This document shows positions 46,576 through 58,808 of a stretch of 64,000 nt of DNA, in pieces. Every line of letters starts with the position of its first letter. Within the stretch, counting starts at the first letter, position 1. The position numbers and the translations under genes are program-made. The DNA is from Liolophura sinensis. Lineage: Eukaryota > Mollusca > Polyplacophora > Chitonida > Chitonidae. The notes below the pieces were generated by a model. It ran no database searches, was not told the origin of the DNA, and saw only the letters and a list, made by a program, of their open reading frames with translations. The stretch lies in assembly GCF_032854445.1 (NCBI RefSeq), contig NC_088307.1, forward strand, positions 24,999,953-25,063,952. Reading direction: 5' to 3'.

Positions 46576-48082
46576 GTGTGAGACAAGCAGATGTATACAT
46601 GTATGTGTATATGTAAAATAGTCAAAGGGAAACTAGACACACACTGTACTAGTCAAATTCTCATAATTTTTCAGCCTTCCTCAGTGAAAGAACAAGGTAC
46701 GTGTATATGTTTTTATGAAGTAAAATTTCCTTGATTTTACGTCAAAAACTGCATTTATTAAAAATTTGAAAAGAACTCAGAAATATTGTATGTGTAAAAA
46801 TACACACCTGTAGGTGTACATATTGGTCATTTACCTCGAAAATTTTAATCCATTTCTAATAAATGTGCTCTAACGTTTGTCATCCATGAGTATATGTAGG
46901 TGTAACTATTAGCACACAGAGACAAGGAAGGTAAGCAGGTGCAGACGTGAGCCGTATGTAAACAATGATTCATGTGCCTTATAGCTTGTAGTTGTGCGCC
47001 ATGCACCTGCCGCAAAACGTACTATATACAGACCGCAGAGAAAGTACAGGGTGTGTAGTGTAGCCTGTGGGTCTATAAAGGGGACGTACACTGTTCATGT
47101 ACAGATTGCAGGATAGATGTGACATTCGCTCAAGGCAGCCTTGAATGACTTTCCCTTTTTTTATGTTTGGACTGGCACTCACATAGTCATGGCTTGTTCC
47201 CATTTATTCCTGTCAGGTACTTACATGTAATAGTAAAGTTTCAAAAAACATCTTATTATTAACCACCCTGGCCTGTCCTGTCACCCCTTAAACATGTTAG
47301 AATTGCTTTAAAGGGTCCTAGCTTAAAATCCTCAGCTGTTGATCACCCCAATATATTTTCTGGATTTTATTTGCCTCTAAAATGGACTTTCTGGTGTTAC
47401 CGCATAACACCTCAAGTTCCACCTGTAGAAATGTGCTTTAAAATGATGCCAACACCTTCATTTGATAAGAAAATTAATCGAGTTTCACAAAAAAACTTAT
47501 AAGCGACCTTACTGGGTGGGTGAAAATCGGAATCAAGCAAACTGTGTGACCTGAGAATAGGTCAAATTCAGGTGCAATACAGTAAATTTGAAGTCATACA
47601 CACATACAGTACTGTGGTACATGCACTGACACAGGGTACACAGGTCAGCGCAACCTCCAGCCCTGCATCATGCAATGTGTAACTCATGTCGTCTATGTGC
47701 AATCTTGGGCCATGCACCTCAAACCTGCCATAAAAGGTTGATTGTAAAAGGGCATGTCTGTGTTTAACTACTTGTAGCTAGAATACAGGAAATGACATCA
47801 ACAGTTGTGGGCTGCTGTGGGTTGCACTTTAGTCATGTTTGTAATGAAATGCATGTACGTGGAGAGTGGATGCTGACATGGTTTTAAAAATCGATCCGTA
47901 TGTAGATATGGACAATAAACCACATCATGCCTGATATGGATGCTCTGTTACGGCATCTTTCTTTTTGCCCAAGTGCATGTATTGTAAAAATGTTAAAAAC
48001 TGAGACAGTACAAAATGATATGGAACACACACATTTGTATTACGTGTAAATTGTCATTCAACACAACAACCACCATTTATAA
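46576..48082. other. Intron, possible family A fragment
   Basis: TTTATTTGCCTCTAAAATGGAC near 47370 resembles the family A interior (complement), but the rest is too diverged to call. Nothing else recognised. Confidence 0.35.
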
Positions 48083-48096
48083 CAGCAAATTTTGAG

Positions 48097-48136
48097 TGAG
48101 TGAGTGAGTGAGTGCTTGGGGCGTAACATCCTACTT
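48097..48136 (-). mobile_element. (ACTC)n-tailed SINE, ultra-short with TSD
   Basis: Forty bases of SINE 3' end (complement (GAGT)n then GCTTGGGGCGTAACATCCTA) between direct repeats CAGCAAATTTTGAG (48083-48096) and CAGCAAATTCTGAG (48137-48150). Confidence 0.85.
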
Positions 48137-48479
48137 CAGCAAATTCTGAGGCTTCTGGGTATTACCACCGTCCTACATCCCTACCTCAAAATACTTTTTA
48201 AAGATCACTAGAGCGTCCTGTATTAAGTAAAATCATCAACAAATTTTACCTTATTTACCGTGCCACCCAAAATCAAAGTTTACCAATGAACTGTTCTATA
48301 CCTGATTTCAAGTGAAAACTTTTCCATGTAGCAAAATGTCATGAATGTTGTGTAACAAGTACACGCGGTCCAAAAATGAAGGTGGCAACTAACAAAGGTC
48401 TGTGTGTTTGTTAGGTTAAATAAATACAAAGTATGAAATTAAATGAAAGCATGCATAATACATGTACATGTATGTATGT

Positions 48480-48735
48480 GTATATTTGGGGTTTAATGTC
48501 TTACTTCACAATTTGACAAGGAGTCATTAAGTGTGTCAGTCCATGCCACCGAAGTGCTGCAGTCGCCAAAGTATCAAGCCGAAGCACCGGACACAACACC
48601 CCACCAGTCACGTTGTACCGACACAGGCCAACTAGTCCTGTTCCCGTGCTCTCAGTACTGAGCGCCAAGAGAGGCTGTAACAAGTACTATTTTGGTCTTT
48701 GGTATGACCCAATCCAAGTTTGATAGGGTGTCTCT
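48480..48735 (-). mobile_element. (ACTC)n-tailed SINE relative, diverged
   Basis: Complement of the family: TTTGGGGTTTAATGTCTTAC at the 3' end, then CACCAGTCACGTTGTACCGA, GTACTGAGCGCCAAGAGAGG and a distal part (ATGACCCAATCCAAGTTTG) also seen beyond the 26595 copy. It may preserve more of the head than the other copies. Confidence 0.7.
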
Positions 48736-50708
48736 ATTGGTACATCCAAGTCGTGACTCCTTTGTAATGTGTACAGCATTTACATGTTGAAGAGTGCTTT
48801 GGGGTTTGATTAGAAGGTAGATGAGGATGGTATCCCTACAGATATAATACATTTGTTTCAGCACCATAAGTGATAGTCATGACTTTTATTTGCCTCTATA
48901 AATGCACTTTTTCTGGTGAATTTTTAGGGCAAGTACAGTTTACAGTGTACAAGCTGTGCAAGGAAGCAAACAACAGCATGCAGAAGGCACTGGCGGCGAG
49001 ACAACATGTCATGTGTTATACATCAGGTTTCTCCTCCACCTAACATCTAGACGCATACACAGACAAATACAGAGGCCTGTATTCGGGACAGTCGGTGGTT
49101 GGGGGAGTGGGGGGGGTGGGGGTAGGAGTGTGGTGCGCCTATGCTGTGGATTATCAGGCAAGACACAGTCACACAAGCAACCATAATGTCTACAAACCAT
49201 GACATTGTATGATCTAACTGTAAACGCTGATCTTCAGGTGACACCTACAAGATCTTGCCTCTGAATTCGCTCTATTATAAGCCGTATCAAAACCGCGTCC
49301 AGTATAATTTGTTATTAATAGCTTAAGGCTTATCGGAGCATGACATCCGTCCGCTTGAGAATGCAATGACTCCGAGCCATACCTGTTCAGGTGTTTCAAG
49401 GTAGAACAGGTAGTGGGGAATCTAGGTGGGGTGGGGTAGGGGACTTGAACAGGCCAGCAGAGATAAGTCACAATACACTTGATGGAGTTCTAACATGTGT
49501 AGGCAAAATACCTGGCGAAGCAGTCACACATTCATAATAGACCTAAATAAATGCATTCATCATGATGCATACAATACCCTGCCCTATACTTGGTGAGACC
49601 ATTTAGCACAATTCAGATTACTCGAGTTCACCCTTTCTTATTCTAATATTCTTATTTCTATCCGTTCACTTTGCTATTGTGATCCGTGTTCAATGCACAA
49701 TGGTAGTCATGCAGGTCCACCCATATCAGCAAACACACAGCATATCAGTACTAAATGGTATACAGAATGTAACATACACATAAATATACCAGTGAACAAC
49801 TATAATTTAACTACACACATTTTGATAATACACCTACATGCATATGATTATGATAATCACCTTTTCCCTTCTAGTATTTAGTTTGTCCTATTTTTCCTTT
49901 TTTATTTATTTATTTATTTTTTTTTTGACATCCATGAGTTATTCATATACAGTACGAGGGTCCAGTTCGCCTCGTTAAAAAGCTGAACTGTTGACGTCAC
50001 AGAAGACAGGCTATACAGACAGCAGTATTTTTTCTGTCTCTGGACAGTGTTTCATGTTTGCACCACCCACCATTGAGCATTCAGAGACAGACACAGGTTA
50101 TATAGAAATGCAGGACACGATTCCACGGGGTAATGTTACTGGATAAAAATAGTGTCCTTCCTTTAAAGTGAGAGAAAGAGCCAATGATTCATCATCGCAG
50201 ACAGCGCTCCACGAGCCACATGGTGTGTCCTAGCTGTCTAGATATGGCAGATGTTGAACATTAAGACTATTATGCAGTCCTGATGATATTTCACTCTCCT
50301 CATTAACATAACTGCATAATTTTGCAAGGTTTAACTGTAATAACAGCATTATTCTGTTAATATCTGATAGGTTCAGACAGGAACTTGGAGGCTTTTTAAG
50401 AATATCTGAGGACGTTTTCAGGTGATCAACCTGTAGATGTCAACAAAACTGGTAACAGCATTCAATGTATTTAAGCCTTCCCCTCATTGACATGCGAGTC
50501 ACTCACTGAACTAGTTTACAGTAGTAAAGATTACTTCACCCAGAAAATATTGTGTACATGTATTTTTACAATCAGCAGAGTGGAAGCATAATTTGTGATT
50601 TCCATGATAAGTGTGCACCGTAATACTGCTAATTTTAACAACAATTCTTTGTTATCAAAATGACGCCTGTGAGCATGCAGGAATCTTCATCAGTATTTGT
50701 ATCATTAA
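48736..50708. other. Intron with a possible regulatory block
   Basis: A G-rich run (GGGGGAGTGGGGGGGTGGGG) lies near 49100. The block 49960-50250 is GC-richer and has a perfect CRE (TGACGTCA, 49992-49999) and a CCAAT word near 50180. No exon or mobile element recognised. Confidence 0.35.
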
Positions 50709-50922
50709 TGTAATTCTTCGACCATTTCACATGTTTTTAAGGTGTTTATTTTGGCTTATTCTGAAAGCATTATTCTGTGTTGATGGATACAATTATACTT
50801 TTCGTGAAGCCCTGAAACTGGCCAATTCAACCAATGTAGTTTTGTCTCCAAGTTCAAAGTAAATATGCTCATAATCTGCACTGAAAGCTGCTCTTTCATA
50901 TGTGAAAATGTTGAGAAATAAG
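50709..50922 (+). mobile_element. MITE-like family B, copy 4
   Basis: Left end GTAATTCTTCGACCATTTCA and, complemented, right end TTATTTCTCAACATTTTCAC. The core GTGAAGCCCTGAAACTGGCC and ACCAATGTAGTTTTGTCTCC matches copies 1-3. Confidence 0.75.
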
Positions 50923-52918
50923 GGTACATGCTAAAAAAATACCTACATTCAGCATACAAACAGATGTTTCTGTGAGGTAAGGATGACACAGATTTTGTAT
51001 GAATGTATAAATCTAATTCTCTGATTTAATAATCAACTCAGGTAAACATAGGCTGCTTGTGCACCTGTGCCAAAATGGACGTCCAAATAGCACGTGGAAA
51101 TTAATGTACTTCGCTGCCTACTTTTCTAGTTCACAACAGCTAAACAGCTTGATCCACACGTATCCACAGTAGCCTTCATTTGCATGCAGAGGCAGTATCC
51201 TAGTAAACTTTCACAGGCACCCACATACAGGTAAATGTACATGTGTTCAGTGAGTAGGTGAATGGAACACCAGGTATGGGTACATTATCATCTACCTGCT
51301 CAACGTTTTGTATGCGTCCACATGAACATATACTTGTGGCCGACCTGCGGGTTAAGAATATACATCAGCTATAAAAATGTATACATGGATGAATGTCAGT
51401 GGAGAACAATACCCTGACATCCTGGTGCACATGTGCTGAATTACCTGGGGCTATATTTCCGGTGAACTGTTTTACACACATACCTGAACACACCTGCTGA
51501 CGAGACAAGTGTTCCCTAAATTATTCAACTAACCAAACGCTTAAAATGAGCAGTAATCAGATGCAAAGTTAAATGATGAATGACTGCTGCAGTGCCCTGC
51601 TTGAACGTGTCATTCTCTCACATTTTTCACACTTAAATTTTGCAAGGGAAATATACAGCACCCAAACCTTTGATCCGTGAGTTTTTATATTAAAGGCCAG
51701 AGACTTTATTAGCCATGGAAAGTGTGAAAGCAATGGAATCCTCATTGAAAAAGGCCACAGTGCAATGTTTAAGAGCCAATGAAGGGGTCAATATGTTTGA
51801 CAGCTCAAGCTGAAGTGTGTAGCGTGACATAAGTTAGATTCCATTTGCAGTACATGTACACTCATATCATTGTAATGGAACACACATGTGGATCAACAAG
51901 TCCACTATTTGTCTGAAGTAAAGAAAATTTACAGCATAATTTTGATGACCTGGGCTCAGGTTGAAATCATCATTTCTATTTTAAGCTCTTGACAAGGGGT
52001 ATTAAGGTACAAATCATTTTTAACCCTACTTTTTTTTTTTCTCAAAGGCCTGGAAAACCATCAACAAAGAATTTTAGAATGATGGCCTGAACGTTAGAAA
52101 GCTAATCGAGTGTAAAACTTGAATACATGTATTATTGTACATTGTAAATGTACATGCATACATGTACAGTTCTAAAATGCAGTATACACTGTATATGAAC
52201 ATGTATCTTCATCACGAAGAGAAATGTTAATTGGTTTTGCTTCAATTTATCAGAGATTTTACACCAGGGTGTGGTGCATGAATGTGGCTACCCATGGCTG
52301 TTGGCATAAACAATTATGACAGTAAATGTAACATTAGATCATAACAGTGCAGCACCCCATGTAGACAAGACTGGCGCTTTTGTCGTTGTTTTACCATTCA
52401 ACATTAGCTCTTTGATAAAACAGGCTATAATAGAACACACCCTCCAATTTCCATGTGTACATACGTAACAAATGCATCTGTGTTGCCAAAGCTACAAGGT
52501 ATGGTGGGAATTTCAAGTTTCATGAGTAATCTATTCTGGGGTTTTTTTCACTTCTGTCCTTTCCATATAAGGGAACCAGCTGAGAAAGAATCAAATTTTA
52601 TTTAACAAAAGTCTGCAACATGAAGTTGACAATGTGTCACAATTTCAACCATGGAAGTCGTCATCAATTTAAAGTTGAACAACAACTGCTGTAGGTGTCA
52701 AATTCAAAAGCTGAAACGAAAGACATGTATTATATGTATGTGACTGAAGTCACAAATTAATTCATACTGATAATTCTGATGATACATTTAAGTTACATGT
52801 ACATGTATACTCTAGACTTCAGACACCTTTCCCTTTTCAAGTCTTCAATAATGAATCATAGTTCTACAGGTATATGATCTCTCTTAACATCCATATAGCC
52901 TCAGCTGTACCTACAGAT
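50923..52918. other. Intron, no feature recognised
   Basis: AT-rich with frequent TACATGTA words (52795-52810). No exon or repeat family recognised. Confidence 0.5.
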
Positions 52919-53182
52919 TTATCATTTATTTTTTTATTTGACTGGTGTTTTACGCTGTACTCAAGAATATTTCACTCATATGACTGCTTCCAGCAATATG
53001 GTGGGAGGAAACCCGGCACAACCTGGGTGAAACCCACGACCATCAGCAGGTTGCTGGCAGATCTTCCCACATACAGCCAGAGAGGAAGCCATCATGAACT
53101 GGACTTGAACTCACAGCGACCGCACTGGTGAGAGTCTTCTGGGTCATTATGCTGCGCTAGAGCGCTAACCAACTGAGCAAAG
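52919..53182 (-). mobile_element. Full-length tRNA-derived SINE with TSD
   Basis: Second full-length copy. Complemented head: GCTCAGTTGGTTAGCGCTCT (box A) and TGAGTTCAAGTCCAG (box B); then body and tail. The 10-bp repeat ACCTACAGAT at 52909-52918 and 53183-53192 is the target-site duplication. Confidence 0.92.
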
Positions 53183-53888
53183 ACCTACAGATGTTCGTTG
53201 GTATGCATTCACAAGTGAATCCACATAAACATAGTATGTTGTCAATCAGTGCCTGACTCTACCACACTCTGTTAATTAGACAGGTATAGAAGATACACCC
53301 GTGTCTCAAAAGAAATAGACAGTCACTTCTATAAATACACCTGACTATTTGCTCGTAAGACTTAGTCCCGCCACCTGAAAAACGCCTGTCAATGCAGTTT
53401 AACTGATGTACTGTGACTGAATCACGACCAGAGCTTTTCACCCTCATCTGGGTTCGTGTTTACACTTCATCGTTACGTAACTTTGTAAAAGTCAGGAAAT
53501 GTCTGGGTTTGAAATTGTGCTCAGTGTGAACATCTACATCTATAGGTCACAAATTCAATACAACAAACCCAATAATTGTCTGACTGGCACTGAAGACTGC
53601 CAACATGATGAACTGATTACATAGGCCATTCAAAATTAATGTACTGTACACTGTGAGCATCGTGAAGGGGTCAACAAGCTACGCATCTCCAGCAGGTTTC
53701 ATTCATACTTACATGTACTTTATGTAACGTTCGAAACTTTAGAGGGTTAATTTTTCCACCTGTTCGTAACATTCATGTAATTTTTTGCTACAATGTTTCT
53801 ATCCATCAGTGGCAATCATATGGATGCAATACTGGATGGTGTCAAGCCATATCATTTAATCTGAGTTGGTGAATCTCATGGTACCAGA

Positions 53889-53991
53889 TTTATTGGATTG
53901 GTGTTTTACGCCGTACTCAGGAATATTTCACTCACACGACGGCATTATAGGTATAAGCCCGGAGCCAGGGCACACCCACGATCATCTAGGA
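53889..53991 (-). mobile_element. tRNA-type SINE, internally deleted
   Basis: 3' segment complement GGTGTTTTACGCCGTACTCA, then CACTCACACGACGGCATTAT, with the central CCACCATAATGCT region largely deleted before CACCCACGATCATC. Confidence 0.78.
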
Positions 53992-56585
53992 TCCCAGGGC
54001 TTCATTTCTTGCAAAACAAAGTTAGGTCTATATTTTAAATACAGTCCTTTAAAGAGATCAAAAAATGACAGAAAAATGTAAACAGTTAGATATACTACTT
54101 GGGCATCCCTTTTTAACACCCTGACAAAACATTCAACATCTTGTTTGACAGGTGTTAAGCATGTGGTAATTGTGACTCAGGTAACAGATGAACTACCTGG
54201 TTATACATGTACATGTAAGAAGAAGGTGTGTTCTATTAGGAAAAGGAAGCCTAATGTCAGATTGTGCACAGTGAGTGTGTGCTAAAGGAGGTGAGTCTGG
54301 TGAGGGGGGGGGGGGGAATAAACAACACACAAGATGATACCCAGGCTTTCATGTTTAAACATAAAAGCTGACGTCAAAAAGGTGCAAACAGGTGCGCAAG
54401 AGCAAAGATAAACAAGGTGCAATAAAGCTAGCCCAGTGGCAGTTGTCACTTACACACAAGATTCTGGTTGTCTAAAGTGTGGACTGATGTCTTAATGCCT
54501 TACATAGGTGTGTGGACGTCATGCAAGCTATTAAAACATACATGTGTCTAAATACTTATTCCACAGTTTGTCCTTTCAAGGAGAATAAATATAACCCATA
54601 GTTGTAAAGTTTAGGTTGTGGCCATTGTTTTCTGTTGACCTGATTCTTAGATGGTCATTATGAAAATCATTTATCCCAAAACATGAGACCTATACAACTC
54701 CCTTTAACAGAGCCATCATACAAGAGTACATATGAGAGAGGAATAAGCAAATATCCAGAAATGAACCAAATTGTATACGAATTTTAGTCAACTTAATATA
54801 TATATTTTCCCATGAAATTAGACAATCATCTGGTGAAGAAAAATTCAGCTGAATCCTGAAAACTTTCATATCTGTACAGTCAAAACTTTAAAATATATGG
54901 AAAAAATTATTTTGCATAATGTGAAACAAGTAGATGATGCATACAGCAGGAAAACACTGGATGTGTCTACACCTATTTATAAATGCAGTTCTCATTTTCA
55001 CCGGCTATTTCTTTTAATCAGTGAAAGATAAACATCAGAAACTATTAAAGTCAGACATTCAGAGCAAGGTTATGCTGTGACTCAGACTCAGTCAAACACA
55101 TGCAAAAATACACGTCAGTTATCAATAATATTCCCCAATACCGTTACATGTACATGTACTGTGAACACATCCTGGTACATACTGTATATATGTGTATGTG
55201 TGTGTGTACATATATATACATATATATATATACATATACATACTATACTTACACTGTATCTACATTGTACATTTAGAAGTAAAGACCTCTAAAAATCGAA
55301 GTAGGCATCACTAAATACACCACTTAAAACTATGCATAAATGTACTTTCATTTATTTTTTATGATTTTTGTGAAAAGACTTAAAGGCGCTCAAACTTCTG
55401 AGCTCTTTTAACCCATGAGTAAAAGATCACTGATATAATGCTACCAAAAATCCCTTCCTTCTTGTGGACATCAGGAAAAAAAATTCATAGATACCGTCAG
55501 TATGTCTCAAAGTCCACTTTACTATTCAAATATTTGAATGCCTTTCAACACTCTTTAAAACACATGTGAAAAAATAAATGAAAAGATTTTTACTCTTAGT
55601 TTTCAGCTGTCTGTAGGATGAACCTTACTTCATATTTTAGCTTTCTTTTACTTTAATCTAATAAAAACATGCACTATCACACTAAAATGTTTCACACAGC
55701 CCTGAACTAGCTAGTATAAACTGAAGATATATTTCCAAAATATAAATATCATTATCAAGCATATATGTATAAATTTGCAGTAAAGTACAGTATGGAGTCA
55801 TCTTGAAAATACATGTATATATATTCATATATTTCTGTGATGCAAGTAAAGATTGGCACCAATGAACATGTGCCTGTATATTTGGGTTTACACGCATGTA
55901 TGTACATAAATACCAACCATTCAGACAGCCAAAAGCTAGAACTAGTACAAAACAATGTAATTCCGGTTGTCACCAGATGTCAGATACATGTAGGTACACT
56001 GTAACTTCTACCTATATACATAGTAGTTGAATTATTTCATGATACAAGTACAGGACATAAATCTGTGTTCCCTAAACTGTGAGTGTGAAAAGACAGCTGA
56101 TTTAACCCATGATCTACTATCTCCTACATCATCCAGTCAGTGCCAACAACCCTGTATGTCTTGTATTTATACTCTGATACCAAAACGATACTTAATGCTT
56201 GTATAATGTTGCAATAATGAGTGTAACATGTACAACACACAACATACACCTACATGTGCTAAATTTTTACACACCTAACACTCAGAGTGTTTACATATAA
56301 CAGTTATGATGCAAGGTACACAATAACAGCCCCAACATCACCTGTGACAAGCCAACAGGTGAGTATGCATATATACACATGTACATGTCCTCTACAGCCA
56401 TATACATGTATGTATATATACAGTCTTTGTTCACACACACACCTGTTGTGAACTCCTTACTGAGTAAGCGTCATGCTTTGTGACCGTGACACACTTCGTG
56501 ACACACTTCATAACACGTAATTTATATAAACTCGTATCATTGAAAAAATGCCGTGCTCATTTCAATGTAATACGTCTTATTTAAG
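53992..56585. other. Intron, microsatellites only
   Basis: A G run lies at 54304-54315 and a TA/CA-rich tract at 55193-55246. No exon or element recognised. Confidence 0.5.

Positions 56586-56658
<73 letters not shown>
56586..56658. repeat. Compound (CT)n(AT)n microsatellite
   Basis: About 20 CT units followed directly by about 15 AT units. Confidence 0.96.
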
Positions 56659-56661
<3 letters not shown>

Positions 56662-57075
56662 ATACACATAATCTGTAAATGCTGTATATATACTTTCACT
56701 ATCGTTTTTCCTCTTCACCAATCAGCACTTTTTGTGAGCATCCGTGTTTCTGATTGACTGTCAGTCTTTTCATGGTATTTTAATTTTTCGCTCATTGACA
56801 AGCAAGGATAAATATATGTATGTGGGATTTCATTTAAAGACTCTTTATTAGACAGTCAATATGTTCTAAATTTACATTTTCCTTCAATAGCAAGAGATAT
56901 CTCATTGTAGACGCACACACACACATATACATATACATGTATGTATATTTCTTGACGTATTTTGGTTTGTGTTTGTAGCAGGACAAGCACACACACAAAC
57001 ATTATATGAAATGTGTTACAAAATATCAACACATATAAATACACCTGCTGTGCAATTATATTATCAAAATTTTGG

Positions 57076-57140
57076 TTTATTTATTTAGGATGTGTTATCA
57101 CCATGCCATACTCAAGAATATTTTAACAACTGTAAATGAC
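57076..57140 (-). mobile_element. tRNA-type SINE, 3' fragment
   Basis: TTTATTTATTTAGGATGTGT followed by CCATGCCATACTCAAGAATA and TTTTAAC. Only the 3' segment and tail of the element remain. Confidence 0.65.
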
Positions 57141-58109
57141 ACATAATTTTGCGACTCGTTTCCGCCTCTGAAATCTTGTTATTAACCTTAAAGACTGTTA
57201 AAAACCTTTCCTAATTTGTACAAAAATTGCAGTGTATTAAAACCACTGTCGTTAGTTTCGAAAGATGACACTGTTGTTTCCAATTTTGCCTGGTGTGATG
57301 TCATGCAAGCACACTTGGTGTCACCCACTGTTGACGACTAAGCAACAACACATGACGTACTTTCAAAAGGTGTCAGCTCTAATCCCTAATCCCTAGGGTA
57401 TCCTTCATATCATTATAACATTTCTGCCTCTCTTCACTAAGGTATGAAGTCGCACTTTAGGTCTTGTTCACTCAACATTACCCATGTACATACATACAGA
57501 TACATATATATATATATATATATATAACATAGATTGACTATCACTTTCCTAAAGCGACGATATACAGGGTAGATATTATTACTATTTAACATACTAAAAC
57601 AAACTAAATGTACACATGCATATATAAAAAGCAAGTCAGGGAGTCCCTGCACCAGAGCCATAACCCTGTATTCTGTCACAACACAAACAGGTGTATATGT
57701 AACCAATAGTAATTAAACATCAATCACATTTACATCTACCTGAACGGGCACAGCGTGCTCAAGTTTACCTTTATCTTGATAGCTGTTACACCTGTGTTAG
57801 GTAAATTACTCCCAGTACAAAGGTGAAACACTTTCACATACATGTACATATGTTGCCAGCAGTTGGTCCAGCTCTAGCATTACATGTTGCTAGATTGCAG
57901 GTTGGCAATTTGGTTGAGATAGAGCTGGACAATTTAGTCACATACTCACATACAAAGTTCCAAACACAAAATCAAGGGCAAAAATTATTCTTAGAAGTCT
58001 ATTTTTTCCCAGCAACTTGCACTTAAACTCTTCTGTTGCTATTATTTTTTATTTTCTTTTTTGAAATTTTAACATCCCTGGGGTACCACTGGTGTTGTAA
58101 AGCCAGTGT
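57141..58109. other. Intron, microsatellite only
   Basis: A TA microsatellite lies at 57500-57526. No other feature recognised. Confidence 0.5.
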
Positions 58110-58209
58110 TGTGGCCAGTTTCCTCCCACCATAATGCTGGCCACCATCGTATAAGTGAAATATTCTCGAGAACTGCATAAAACACCAATCAATCAAATAA
58201 ATAAATCAA
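58110..58209 (+). mobile_element. tRNA-type SINE, 5'-truncated
   Basis: GGCCAGTTTCCTCCCACCAT, then TCGTATAAGTGAAATATTCT, AAAACACCAATC and an (AAAT)n tail. Confidence 0.85.
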
Positions 58210-58608
58210 TGTATGTGTGTACACTTTTGCATTTTTTTTTATAATTTTAAAAATACACATGTACAATCAATTACAATGTACTTGAGTTAAATAAATGTAT
58301 GAGATCAAAACACATTTTGTGTTTTGTACACACATTTTATAAAATACATACAATATGAAAACATAACTGAAGGCACATTGTTGCCCAGACTAGACTATGT
58401 AACATGCAATAAGCAGATATCATATGTACAATGCATGATGACATACCAGCTGTGAAGGCATTTGATTCATGCTGTACCAAATCAGCTACACATACAAACA
58501 GCATTAAGAACAACATTGTATACATGTACAACAATAACATATGAACATATACATGTAATTACATGTATAAATCTAAATGTAGGCCTACATGTACCTCCAA
58601 CCATATGA

Positions 58609-58808
58609 CCTATGAGAGATAGGAGTTCACGGGAGTTCCACATGGGGGCACTCGTGCATATTTACGTACAGGAAGTTGGGGTTAGAACCCTGACGTTCTA
58701 TGGACTTCACGCAGGAGCGTTGGGCGAATGGAGTGCTCTCTAACCCCAACTTCCGGTATATGCGGAGCACCCCACATGGAACTCCCGAGAACTCATATCT
58801 CTCATAGG
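58609..58808. mobile_element. Foldback/MITE element with ~75-bp inverted arms
   Basis: The left arm (58609-58686; CCTATGAGAGATAGGAGTTC, GGGAGTTCCACATGGGG, GGAAGTTGGGGTTAGA) and right arm (58736-58808; TCTAACCCCAACTTCC, CCCCACATGGAACTCCC, ATCTCTCATAGG) are inverted copies separated by ~49 bp. No coding capacity and no other copy in the window. Confidence 0.85.

Noticed and set aside
46172-46640. Cys/Tyr-rich repeat frames of 104-153 aa on the - strand
   Set aside because: By-product of the 25-bp minisatellite.
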